From Pararoseomonas sp. SCSIO 73927 (lineage in GTDB: Bacteria > Pseudomonadota > Alphaproteobacteria > Acetobacterales > Acetobacteraceae), in the NCBI RefSeq assembly GCF_037040815.1, contig NZ_CP146232.1, forward strand, positions 310,001 through 374,000: a stretch of 64,000 bases of DNA, read 5' to 3'. The notes under the pieces are model-generated. The model did not search any database and was not told the origin of the DNA. It saw only the letters and a program-made list of their open reading frames with translations. Both the position numbers and the translations under genes were made by a program. Of the stretch, positions 26,520 to 34,457 are shown in pieces (position 1 is the stretch's first letter; each line of letters opens with the position of its first letter).

Positions 26520-27073
26520 GCGGGTGAGGAAGGGCCGGGGGCAGCCTTCCCTGGCCTCTCCCGTGGCGTCCCGTCCCAGTGCCGCTCCGTAATGCGAGGA
26601 AGCCGGGCGTGGTCCCCGCGCCCGCGCCGTCCGGCCCCGACCTGGTGCCTTCACCGGGGCGACAGCCTTCCGGGCGCGCCGCAGCCTGGCAGCCGCCCTC
26701 CGCCACGGTCCAAGTCCCTGCGCCCCGGCCTGACCCGCGAACGCCGCGCGCACGGAGCGCAGGCTGCTTCCACCGCCACCATCGCACCAGTACCGCGGCG
26801 CGCTTCGGGGCACTGGCGCCACCGAAAATGCTCCGGGCACCCGTAAAGACCTTCCGACTTCATAACGTATGGCAGGGAAAACTGATGACGGTCTTGCAAG
26901 GAATTTTCACGAAAAATGATCTTGATGAAAATAGACGAGCATCATAGTAACTCAAATCAACCTGCGGTAGTAGACAGTGTAAAAAATCTTGACGCAGGTG
27001 GACCTCAAATCTGGTTCGCTGTCGAATTTTCTGACGCCGGGCAGGTTCTTTACAGAATGAGGAGAAAATACTG
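26520..27073 (+). promoter_or_regulatory. Gene-free, increasingly AT-rich region upstream of the 27-kb protein
   Basis: The first part (26520-26840) is GC-rich and shows no supported gene. The rest turns sharply AT-rich, contrasting with nearly all other DNA here. It holds TTGACG at 26989-26994, 17 bases from a weak -10 (TGGTTC, 27012-27017), a TGTAAA hexamer at 26978-26983 and the inverse TTTACA at 27049-27054. A GAGGAG ribosome site lies before the ATG at 27074. A regulated promoter is likely; the exact elements are not established. Confidence 0.4.
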
Positions 27074-30000
27074 ATGAAGCTCGTCAGTGTTTCTTACGAG
27101 AATGCCGGACAGGACAGGCTGAAGGCCGGCGTCGCCACCTTCGGACAGGTCTTCGCCAAAGGCGAAGTGCCGGCCGGCACGGGGCTGTTCGCGACGATGA
27201 ACGGCTCGAGGTCCGCGGTTCAGCTCGACGTCAAGACGACCTACGAGGACGGCTCGGTGAAGATGGCCGTGCTCTCGGCCCTCCGCCCCGAGCTGCAGGC
27301 CGGGGCGAGTGCCGAGGCCGTGCTCCACACCAGCTCCGCCGGCGGGGCCGGGGCGCCGATCGACCTGTCCTCCGCGCTGGCGGGCCACAGCTTCTCCGTG
27401 GCGCTCACGCCCTCCGGCGGCGCGGCGCAGAGCATCGACGTGCTGGCCGCGCTGCGCACCGCGCTGGCCGATGGCAGCGCCTCCTTCTGGCAGAGCGGCC
27501 CGCTGGCGACCCAGGCCCGGGTGGAGATCCCGCTGGAGGGGTCCCAACGCCTGGTCTTCGACGTGACGGCGTATCAGGGCGGCGGCTTCTCCGTCGATGC
27601 GGGGTTCAACAATGACGGCGCCATGGGCGCCGCCGGCGGGCGCGTATCCTACGGCGTGAGCGTGACGATGGACGGCCGGACCGTCGCGCAGGAGCAGGTG
27701 AACCAGGGCCAGTACCAGAACTGGCACCGCAGCTTCTCCTCCAACGGCACCGATGGCGGCCAGGGCCTCGGCGATCCGTCGGAGGGCTGGCTCAACATCC
27801 GCCACGACATCGGGCACCTCGGCGAGACGGGCGCGGTCGCCGAGTACAACCTCGCCAACGGCGTGGATTCCGCGCTGCTCGACGCCTACGCCGCCGCCGC
27901 CCAGGCGCCGGAGGTCGACGCCCCTCTCGCGACGGCCGGCGTGACCCAGTACATGCCGGGCACTGGCGGCCGCGGCGACATCGGCTTCACCACGGCGGGC
28001 AACACCGCCTGGCTCATCTCGCAGGACATGCGCGCGGCGAGCTTCGCCATGGAGCAGGCCGAGGCGGCGGCGGCCGTGCCCTGGAACCTGTGGGACGCCG
28101 CCAACAAGGGCTGGCTCAGCGTCAGGGACTATCCCAACCTCTGGACGGATTCGCGCGGCGGCACCGGGCGGCCGGGCGACCCGACCTCCGGCACCCTGAC
28201 CCAGCCGGGCGACGCGGAGACCGGCTGGACGCTGGATCCCGCGCACCAGCCCGACCTGTCCTACGTGCCCTACCTACTGACGGGCGAGCGCTGGATGCTC
28301 GACAACCTCCAGGCCCAGGCAGCCTGGAACATCGCCGGCCAGTGGCCGCTGGTGCGCGAGAACGGCGAGGGGCTGGTGGTGCAGGAGAACCAGGTCCGCG
28401 GCGCGGCCTGGGCGCTGCGCCAGATCGACAAGGCGGCCCTGGCGAGCCCCGACGGGAGCGAGGCGAAGGCCTACTTCACCGAGGTGTCGAAGGCGAACTG
28501 GTCCTGGATCGTCGAGCAGATCCCTGCCTGGACCGCCGAGCAGGGCGAGGCCCATGGCTACCTGCCCGGTGTCTACGGCGCCGAGGGCGCCCTGCCGCCG
28601 TGGCAGCAGGACTACTTCGCCTCCACCGCGATCGCCGCGGCCCGGCAGGGCAACGCCGACGCGCGGACCTACCTGGAGTGGGCCTCCAACTTCCTGATCG
28701 GGCGCTTCACCCACGAGGCGCAGGGCTTCCCCGAGCATGACGGCGCCGCCTACCTCATCGCCATCGGCGATCCGGTGACGGGCACGCCCTACAAGACCTG
28801 GGCGGAGATCGGCGCGCGCACGGCGGCCAACAACTGGTCCAACGGCGACGGCTGGACGCAGAGCCAGGGCGACTACCCGCAGCTCGCCCTCGCCACCCTG
28901 GCCGGCCTGGCGGACGTGCTGGGATCCGCGGAGGCGGCGAAGGCTTACCGGGCACTGGTGGCGGACAACCCGCCCTTCACGGGCGCCACCGACTTCCGGC
29001 GCGACCCCACCTACTCGCTGGAGGCGCCGGGGAGCGACGAGACGACGATCCCGCCCGTGGTGCCGCAGCCGGCGGATCCGGCCACGCCTGCCGACCCAGC
29101 ACCCACGGAACCGGCACCCACGGAACCGGCACCCACGGAACCGGCACCCACGGAGCCGGCGCCACCTGCTGGTCCGGCCCCCACGGAGCCGGTGCCTCCC
29201 GCTGATCCGGCAGATCCCGCCAATCCGGCGCCGCCTGCCGATCCGGCACCGCCTGCCGATCCCGCGCCCCTGCCCCCGCCCCCGCCCGAAGAGGCGACAG
29301 GGGAGCTTCCTCTCTCGATCGTCCTGGGCGGGGAGAGCTGGAAGGGGAACCCCTTCGCGAGGGTCGTCCTGGACGGGGATTTGGTGTTCAGCGGCGAGGT
29401 CTCCGCGCCCCACGCCTCGGGCGGGATCGCGATCGCGCTCGGCACCGTGGATGCGGCGCGCGCGCACACGGTCCTGGTGGACTTCTCCAACGACCTCTGG
29501 GGCGGCTCGGCCGACACGGATCGCAACCTGCACGTCGAGGACATCCGGCTCGGCGGCGTCTCGACCGGGCAGAGCGGTGCGCTGAACCAGAACGGCCAAC
29601 TGACCTTCGAGGTCTCCGGCCATGGCCTGGGCGGAGCCCCCGGCCAGAACCCTGGCGGGGATGGCGGGACGGCTCCGCCCCCTGACAGCGCCGACCCGCT
29701 GGACAGCATCCGGATCGGCATCTCCGGGGACACCTGGCGCGGCCATGCGCGTTACGACGTGCTGCTCGACGGCAGGAAGGTGATCACGGGCCGGGAAGCG
29801 ACGGCGGAGCACGGCGCCGGGGCGAGCGAGACGGTCGAGATCGACGCCGATCTCTCCGCCGGCGGGCACGTGCTGACGGTCCGTTTCCGCAACGACGGCT
29901 GGGGCGGCACGGCGGCGACGGATCGCAACCTCTACGTGGACTCGGTGGTGGTGAACGGCGTGGACCTCGGGGAGCAGGCCGCGCTCAAGCAGAAGGGGGA

Positions 30001-30121
30001 CGCGGTCTTCCACTTCGACACGAGCGAAATGGCCGATGTCGCCGCTGCCGCCCATGTCGATAGCCCGGTGCAGCCGGGTGTGCCGGAGTTCCCGCACTCC
30101 GACGACATCTGGCTGGGGTAG
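27074..30121 (+). CDS. Large unrecognised protein with two C-terminal CBM-like domains; paralogue of the protein at 55870
   Basis: A 1015-residue protein. Residues 1-655 form a core shared with the 55870 protein (for example DVKTTYEDGSVKMAVLSAL, AHQPDLSYVPYLLTGERW, NQVRGAAWALRQ and PPWQQDYFASTAI); the repeated aromatic helices suggest an alpha/alpha-toroid fold, as in several glycan-active enzymes, but no known family is recognised. A Pro/Glu/Thr-rich linker (about 660-740), including a four-copy 15-base repeat (29101-29160), joins two domains at about 745-850 and 875-985. Each has the FxND...DRN...V pattern of calcium-dependent CBM36/60-like carbohydrate-binding modules (VDFSNDLWGG, TDRNLHVED; VRFRNDGWGG, TDRNLYVDS). 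No signal peptide, RTX repeat or PEP-CTERM tail is visible, unlike the paralogue. Function and export route are unknown. Confidence 0.8.
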   Translation: MKLVSVSYENAGQDRLKAGVATFGQVFAKGEVPAGTGLFATMNGSRSAVQLDVKTTYEDGSVKMAVLSALRPELQAGASAEAVLHTSSAGGAGAPIDLSSALAGHSFSVALTPSGGAAQSIDVLAALRTALADGSASFWQSGPLATQARVEIPLEGSQRLVFDVTAYQGGGFSVDAGFNNDGAMGAAGGRVSYGVSVTMDGRTVAQEQVNQGQYQNWHRSFSSNGTDGGQGLGDPSEGWLNIRHDIGHLGETGAVAEYNLANGVDSALLDAYAAAAQAPEVDAPLATAGVTQYMPGTGGRGDIGFTTAGNTAWLISQDMRAASFAMEQAEAAAAVPWNLWDAANKGWLSVRDYPNLWTDSRGGTGRPGDPTSGTLTQPGDAETGWTLDPAHQPDLSYVPYLLTGERWMLDNLQAQAAWNIAGQWPLVRENGEGLVVQENQVRGAAWALRQIDKAALASPDGSEAKAYFTEVSKANWSWIVEQIPAWTAEQGEAHGYLPGVYGAEGALPPWQQDYFASTAIAAARQGNADARTYLEWASNFLIGRFTHEAQGFPEHDGAAYLIAIGDPVTGTPYKTWAEIGARTAANNWSNGDGWTQSQGDYPQLALATLAGLADVLGSAEAAKAYRALVADNPPFTGATDFRRDPTYSLEAPGSDETTIPPVVPQPADPATPADPAPTEPAPTEPAPTEPAPTEPAPPAGPAPTEPVPPADPADPANPAPPADPAPPADPAPLPPPPPEEATGELPLSIVLGGESWKGNPFARVVLDGDLVFSGEVSAPHASGGIAIALGTVDAARAHTVLVDFSNDLWGGSADTDRNLHVEDIRLGGVSTGQSGALNQNGQLTFEVSGHGLGGAPGQNPGGDGGTAPPPDSADPLDSIRIGISGDTWRGHARYDVLLDGRKVITGREATAEHGAGASETVEIDADLSAGGHVLTVRFRNDGWGGTAATDRNLYVDSVVVNGVDLGEQAALKQKGDAVFHFDTSEMADVAAAAHVDSPVQPGVPEFPHSDDIWLG
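29101..29160 (+). repeat. Four tandem 15-base repeats coding for a Pro-Thr-Glu linker
   Basis: Unit ACCCACGGAACCGGC is repeated four times (29101-29160; the last copy has one base change), coding for Pro-Thr-Glu-Pro-Ala steps within the linker of the 27-kb protein. Such in-frame arrays expand and contract without breaking the frame, changing linker length. Confidence 0.9.
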
Positions 30122-30146
30122 CGCTTCCTCGGTTCCGGGGTGAAAG

Positions 30147-30182
30147 GCCGGGCGCGCGGGACCAACCTCCCGGGCGCCCGGC
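30147..30182 (+). terminator. Hairpin after the 27-kb gene
   Basis: A 14-base inverted pair with one mismatch (arms 30147-30160 and 30169-30182, loop ACCAACCT), 25 bases after the stop. Very stable but without a T tract; it probably ends or stabilises this transcript and separates it from the convergent ParB-GAF gene. Confidence 0.5.
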
Positions 30183-30235
30183 TTCATCGTGCCCGGCTTT
30201 GTCATGCCCGGCTTCGTCATGCCCGGCTTCGTCAT
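30176..30235. repeat. Four 15-base tandem repeats between convergent genes
   Basis: Unit GCCCGGCTTCGTCAT occurs four times in a row (30176-30190, 30191-30205, 30206-30220, 30221-30235), the first two with small changes. The array starts inside the right arm of the terminator-like hairpin and lies in the 168-base gap between the 27-kb gene and the convergent ParB-GAF gene. It lies outside every gene called here, although one frame through it is open. Confidence 0.9.
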
Positions 30236-30289
30236 GCCCGGCCCTATCCGATCGGAGCCGAGGAGGGCCGGGGCTGGCGGCGCCCGGCC

Positions 30290-32620
30290 CTACCGCCTGG
30301 GGACCTCGCGAGCCGCCTCGATCGAGAGCCCGAGAACCCCCGCCAGCGCCTCGAGGAAGGCGATGTCCCCCGCCGTGAAGTACCCGGTTGACGTGTCGTC
30401 GACGCCCAGCACGCCGAAAGGCGAGACCCTGCCGGGGATCACCACGTCCACGCCTCGCCGCACGCCCTGGTCCAGCAAGAAGGAAGGCAGGGCCGCGCGC
30501 CCCTCGCCGCCCGGACGGGGATGGAGGACGGAGCGCCCCCCGATGAAGGCCTGGCCGGCCGGGAAGCGCGAATCGAGCGGGATGTGGACCTGCGCTCCGC
30601 CCTCGGCCTTCCAGCCCGCGCTCTCGATCAGCAGCAGCGTGCCGGTCCGTGCCTCGTAGCGCAGGATGCGAGAGAGAGGAGCTCCGCTCCCCTCGGCGGC
30701 GAGGCGCGCGGCCTCCTGCAGGACGGCCGGGAGCTGCCCGCTGCGCAGGGCGAAGCGGCTGAAGCTGGCCAGCAGGGATTGCTGGCGCAGGGCGCGGCCG
30801 GGATCGGGCGGCGCGTTCGCGGGGGCGGCCCGCGGCGGGCCGGGCACGGAGGCCGGGAGATCGGCCGGCCTCGGGAAAGCCCCCGCCACCGCGGGGCCGC
30901 CGCGCTGGGCCGGCCGCTCGGGCCGCAGCGCGGCGAGGGGCTGCTCAGGGGCGGCATCCTCCGGCTGATAGGCCTTGAAGCGCTGCCAGCCCTCCATGAA
31001 GGCCTCGAACTGCTCGTCCTGGGTGGCCTGCTCGCGGCGCAGCCGCTGCATCTGGTCGCGCAGCGCGAGGACGGGATGGCCCTCCGCCAGGTTCGCGCCG
31101 GTCTCGATTGCCCGGAGGAAGAAGGCGGCCTTCGCCGGGTGTTCCCGCTCGATGACGTAGGCGGCGTAGCCCATGACGGAAGCCCGGCCGAAATCGATCA
31201 TGCGCCGGCCGAAGCCGCGCAAGGCGAGAAGCCGCGGGTGCTCCTCCAGGATCTGCTGGACCTCCGCGGGCGTCGCCTTCTTCGCCCGCACGGTCGGGTT
31301 CCGGTGCTCGCGGCGCCAGAGGAGATTGGCCATGGCGGCGGCGAGGGCCGCATCCCCGAAGGAGCCGAGAGGGTGGCGCACCGCGGAGCTGCGCGGGGTG
31401 TGGCGGTCGTAGGTGCCGGCCGCCACGTCGGACAGGCCGCGCACGACGAGGACGGGAATCGGGGTGTTCGCGGCGACCACGGCCATAAGCCGGTGGTGCC
31501 CGTCCAGCAGCCGCCCGGTGCCCGAGAAGCAGATGGGCTGGGCGTTCAGCTTCCACCGGCCGGTCGCGATGTCGCGGGTGATGGCGTCGACGCTGTTGCG
31601 CGAGGGGGTGGAGCCCGGGCCGCCCGCCCGGAGGTCGCGGGCGGCCTCGCCGGGCGTGATGACCTCGACGCCCAGGGTGACCCCTTCCGGAACGGGAGAG
31701 GCCTCGGCGGGGCGGGCCAGCGAAGGCCCGGCGCCGGCCGGGGCCAGGCCGGGATAGCCCTGGAGGCGCGGGAACTCCTCCGGCGCCGGGCCGGAGTCGC
31801 CGTGCCACACGATCCGGCGCGGTCTCTCGTGCCGCAGCAGGGCGTTCAGCGCCTTGATCGAGAGCGCCAGCAGCCTCACGCGGTCCGGCCGGGCGGCCGG
31901 GTCTCCCTGCAGGCGGTCGATCTCGGCCCGGAGGACAACCCCGGGCTCGCTGGAATCGAAGCGATCGGGCTGGCGCAGGGCCTCGAGCAGCCGCATGGTC
32001 AGGGACCAGTCCACCTCCCGCCCCATGTAGAGGATGGCAGAGCGGACAGGCTCGGGCAGCGGCGAGTGGGCCGTGGCGAGGCTCGCCGCCACCGCCGCCT
32101 CGATCCCGGGATTGGCGCGCAGCGCGCTCTCCATGCGGCCCCAGTCCGGCGTCGCCTCCGGCCCGGCGAGGAGCGTGCCCTCGTCGTAGCGGATCAGCCG
32201 CTCGGTCAGGGCCGCCTGCGCGCGGGCATTCGGCACCCCGTGCGCGGCCAGAACGGCAGCAAACTGGCGCCGGCGGCGCTGGTCGATGGTGGGGAGCACC
32301 TCCTCGTCGACCCCGCGGGCGAGCACGGTCGTGAGCGGGACGCCGGCCGAGACACAGGCCGCGATTCGCTGGACGCCATCCAGCAGCACGCCGGACCGGG
32401 AGACGATGATGGTGGCGCCGTTGAAGATCCAGCGGCCGTCGAGCATCGCGAGCCGGTACATGTCGATCGCCGAGGCGTTCAGCCGGGCGCCCGCGCGGCG
32501 CCTGGCCAGGAGATCGCCCGCCTGCTGGGGAGTCAGGACCTCGATTCGAACGTTGATCACACCCCGGCCAGGGGTCTCGGGCGAGTCGTCGCGCCCCTCG
32601 TCCTGCGGCATCTTAAACAT
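30290..32620 (-). CDS. ParB-ParB-GAF fusion protein (unrecognised architecture)
   Basis: A 776-residue protein. Two ParB/sulfiredoxin-like domains are visible: one near 24-130 with GRWIFNG and LLDGVQRIAACV, and one near 314-420 with GRWKLNA and LLDGHHRLMAVV, each followed by a helical region (to about 260 and 550). These match phage- and plasmid-type ParB nuclease-like domains that carry GxxR motifs. A Pro/Ala linker (about 552-605) leads to a GAF domain at about 610-772 (end FGVLGVDDTSTGYFTAGDIA). GAF domains sense small molecules or modulate partners; combination with doubled ParB domains is unusual. No partner ParA or parS site is seen. ATG 32620 is used; ATG 32611 is possible. Function unknown: DNA binding or nuclease with a sensory control is a guess. 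Confidence 0.75.
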   Translation of the reverse strand: MFKMPQDEGRDDSPETPGRGVINVRIEVLTPQQAGDLLARRRAGARLNASAIDMYRLAMLDGRWIFNGATIIVSRSGVLLDGVQRIAACVSAGVPLTTVLARGVDEEVLPTIDQRRRRQFAAVLAAHGVPNARAQAALTERLIRYDEGTLLAGPEATPDWGRMESALRANPGIEAAVAASLATAHSPLPEPVRSAILYMGREVDWSLTMRLLEALRQPDRFDSSEPGVVLRAEIDRLQGDPAARPDRVRLLALSIKALNALLRHERPRRIVWHGDSGPAPEEFPRLQGYPGLAPAGAGPSLARPAEASPVPEGVTLGVEVITPGEAARDLRAGGPGSTPSRNSVDAITRDIATGRWKLNAQPICFSGTGRLLDGHHRLMAVVAANTPIPVLVVRGLSDVAAGTYDRHTPRSSAVRHPLGSFGDAALAAAMANLLWRREHRNPTVRAKKATPAEVQQILEEHPRLLALRGFGRRMIDFGRASVMGYAAYVIEREHPAKAAFFLRAIETGANLAEGHPVLALRDQMQRLRREQATQDEQFEAFMEGWQRFKAYQPEDAAPEQPLAALRPERPAQRGGPAVAGAFPRPADLPASVPGPPRAAPANAPPDPGRALRQQSLLASFSRFALRSGQLPAVLQEAARLAAEGSGAPLSRILRYEARTGTLLLIESAGWKAEGGAQVHIPLDSRFPAGQAFIGGRSVLHPRPGGEGRAALPSFLLDQGVRRGVDVVIPGRVSPFGVLGVDDTSTGYFTAGDIAFLEALAGVLGLSIEAAREVPRR

Positions 32621-33598
32621 CCGGAACGGCGCACCCCGACAGCGCGCAGGCCGGGACTTGCGGGCCGGCAGAGGAGCCGGCCAGTGGACGGAGATCGGCG
32701 TGCACAGGTGTTTCCTCGGTACTCGGCATCATCATGCGTTGGAATCGTTTCAAACACAGGAAAAATCTCGGGTCTGAAACCGGTTAGCCCCTGGGGGGTT
32801 TCCGACTTCTAGGGCGGCGCCCCCGATCTTCCCGGGAAGCGGACCCGATATCGGCGCGAGCTCTTCGCCGGGGACGCGCCCGCCCCTCTCGGCACGCGCC
32901 GCAGGCCCCGCCGCGCTTGCTTTGCCGGGCTGTTTGCGCAGGGGAACCCCCGTCAGCCAACGGAGAGGCGGAGCGCTCTGCCGCTCGTCTCTCGTGTTTC
33001 CCCCGACGCCTAGCCTCACCTCTGCGGCATGACGCCCCTGACTGTTGTTCACGGGGAACGCGGCCTGCGGCGGGTATGCCGCCGGGGTTGGCACCGAGCG
33101 AAAGCAGAGGCGGTTCCGCCTGTCATTTCTTGGTCCCGGGTAAGACGAGCGCGCGCCTTTGTCTTACAGGTTAATAAAAGCAGAGGATTTTTCGCAAGCG
33201 CAATCTCACATCTCCGTGAATGACAGGTCGGTTGCAGGCGCTTCTCGGAGAGAAACTGCCGGTGCGTATTTCCATATCCTGACGTGTTTTCTCAATTTTA
33301 AAGGAAATCTCAGAAGAGAAATGCTGCCGACCTAGAGTCCCCTGCCCCCCCTGATCGGCGCTGATCTACTTGCCCCATAGTGAAAGTGCGTGAGCAGTAT
33401 GAATATCCATTAACTTCAACCCCTCAGGCCACAAAGCGGTCCCGTTACGTTCCCGAACCTGAGGTGAAGGCCGACGTGAATTCGCAAACCGGGGTACAAA
33501 GTTTCTTTGCCAACGGTCTCTGCGGTTGTTTCCTGCAAGTCCGCAATGCGCCGAAGTGACGGCGAGTCTGAGTAGCACGTGAAGAGGAGGGTTCAACG
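32621..33598. other. Gene-free stretch of about 980 bases, partly AT-rich
   Basis: No supported gene on either strand; open frames are short and shadows of neighbours. The region from about 33120 to 33360 is AT-rich relative to the window. A dyad GTAAGAC (33140-33146) / GTCTTAC (33161-33167) is present, and the last part precedes the XRE regulator gene. It could contain promoters for both flanking genes or a small RNA, but nothing specific can be shown. Confidence 0.5.
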
Positions 33599-34174
33599 AT
33601 GGACACAAGTCCGATCCACACGACCGAAACATCGTCGCGCAACGTCGTAGAGCTGCCGACGCCGTCTGGTGCCGCGATCATTGCCAGGATCGCGGAGCAG
33701 GAGGACCGTGCGGGCAAGCTGTCCCAGAGCCTCGATATGCAGCGGCATCGCGACCTGTCGAGCGGGAACCAGCGCTCCCCGACATCGTCGGATTCGGCCG
33801 TGGGGCGCGAAATCCGCGAGCTTCGCCGGGCGCAGGGGCGGACCCAGAAGGAGCTGGCGCGGATGGTGGGCGTCACCGGGGCCCAGCTTCACCGCTACGA
33901 GACGGGAACCACCCGGATCGCGGCCAGCCGGCTGATCGCCATCGCCAACGCGCTGGACATCCGGCCGGACGTGCTGATCGCCGCCGGGTCCACCCGGGCC
34001 GTTCCCGCCCCGCCTCCGCCCGCCTTCCAGGCCGGCTCCGGCGATGACATCGTGGAGCTGATCCAGGCTTTCAGCACGATCACCGATCCGAGGCACCGCA
34101 GCGCCCTGGTCGCGGTGGCCAGGATGATGGCCGCGCAGTACGGCCGCCACGACGGGTCCAGCCAGACGGACTGA
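33599..34174 (+). CDS. XRE-family helix-turn-helix transcriptional regulator
   Basis: A 191-residue protein with a clear HTH_3 domain at about residues 68-123: REIRELRRAQGRTQKELARM, then VGVTGAQLHRYETGTTRIAA and RLIAIANALDIRPDVLIAAG, the classical Xre/Cro pattern. The first 65 residues are low-complexity and the C-terminal 60 form a helical tail (DDIVELIQAFSTITDPRHRS) that may be a multimerisation part. A GAAGAGGAGGG ribosome site precedes the ATG. It is isolated, with a gene-free stretch upstream and a repeat-rich gap downstream; its target is unknown, though the nearby exopolysaccharide locus is a candidate. Confidence 0.9.
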   Translation: MDTSPIHTTETSSRNVVELPTPSGAAIIARIAEQEDRAGKLSQSLDMQRHRDLSSGNQRSPTSSDSAVGREIRELRRAQGRTQKELARMVGVTGAQLHRYETGTTRIAASRLIAIANALDIRPDVLIAAGSTRAVPAPPPPAFQAGSGDDIVELIQAFSTITDPRHRSALVAVARMMAAQYGRHDGSSQTD

Positions 34175-34188
34175 GCGTTCCCGTCCTG

Positions 34189-34224
34189 CGCCCCCGGTGC
34201 CTGCACCGGCATTCCTGCGGGGCG
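34189..34224 (+). terminator. Candidate terminator hairpin after the XRE regulator
   Basis: Outer arms CGCCCC (34189-34194) and GGGGCG (34219-34224) enclose an inner stem CCGGTG (34194-34199) / CACCGG (34204-34209), about 15 bases after the stop. No T tract is obvious. Confidence 0.35.
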
Positions 34225-34332
34225 CCACGACGGGTTTTCCCCGCCTCCGCAGCGTCGCCCGGCTTGCCGATCCAATTCCGATCGGCGGCGCTGGACGCCG
34301 TGCGGAGACGGAGGACCCCGCTAGGCCTCAAG

Positions 34333-34377
34333 GCTCTAAGCTCTAAGCTCTAAGCTCTAAGCTCTAAGCTCTAAGCT
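34333..34377. repeat. Heptanucleotide tandem repeat GCTCTAA, six full copies
   Basis: Unit GCTCTAA occurs six times without interruption (34333-34374) and then GCT. The array lies in the gap between the XRE regulator stop and the convergent exosortase gene end (34458). It is outside every gene called here, so slippage would not frame-shift a recognised gene. Confidence 0.95.
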
Positions 34378-34457
34378 GCCGGACTCAGCCCTTCCAGGCG
34401 CGCCAGGGCCCGGCCACAAGTTCCGCCACCGACCAGGCATCAATCCGGGACGGACGC

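Noticed and set aside
30189..30659. 156-codon frame beginning with the MPGFVMPGFV repeat
   Set aside because: It is generated by the 15-base tandem repeat and then runs antisense to the ParB-GAF gene.
32621..33598. tRNA or rRNA in the gene-free kilobase
   Set aside because: No cloverleaf stem-loop set or rRNA-like conserved segment could be seen by eye.
33445..33876. 143-codon minus-strand frame over the start of the XRE regulator
   Set aside because: It overlaps the HTH gene in antisense and shows no family motif or ribosome site.
34333..34377. Heptanucleotide array as a CRISPR
   Set aside because: Units are 7 bases and back to back, with no spacers and no cas genes nearby.
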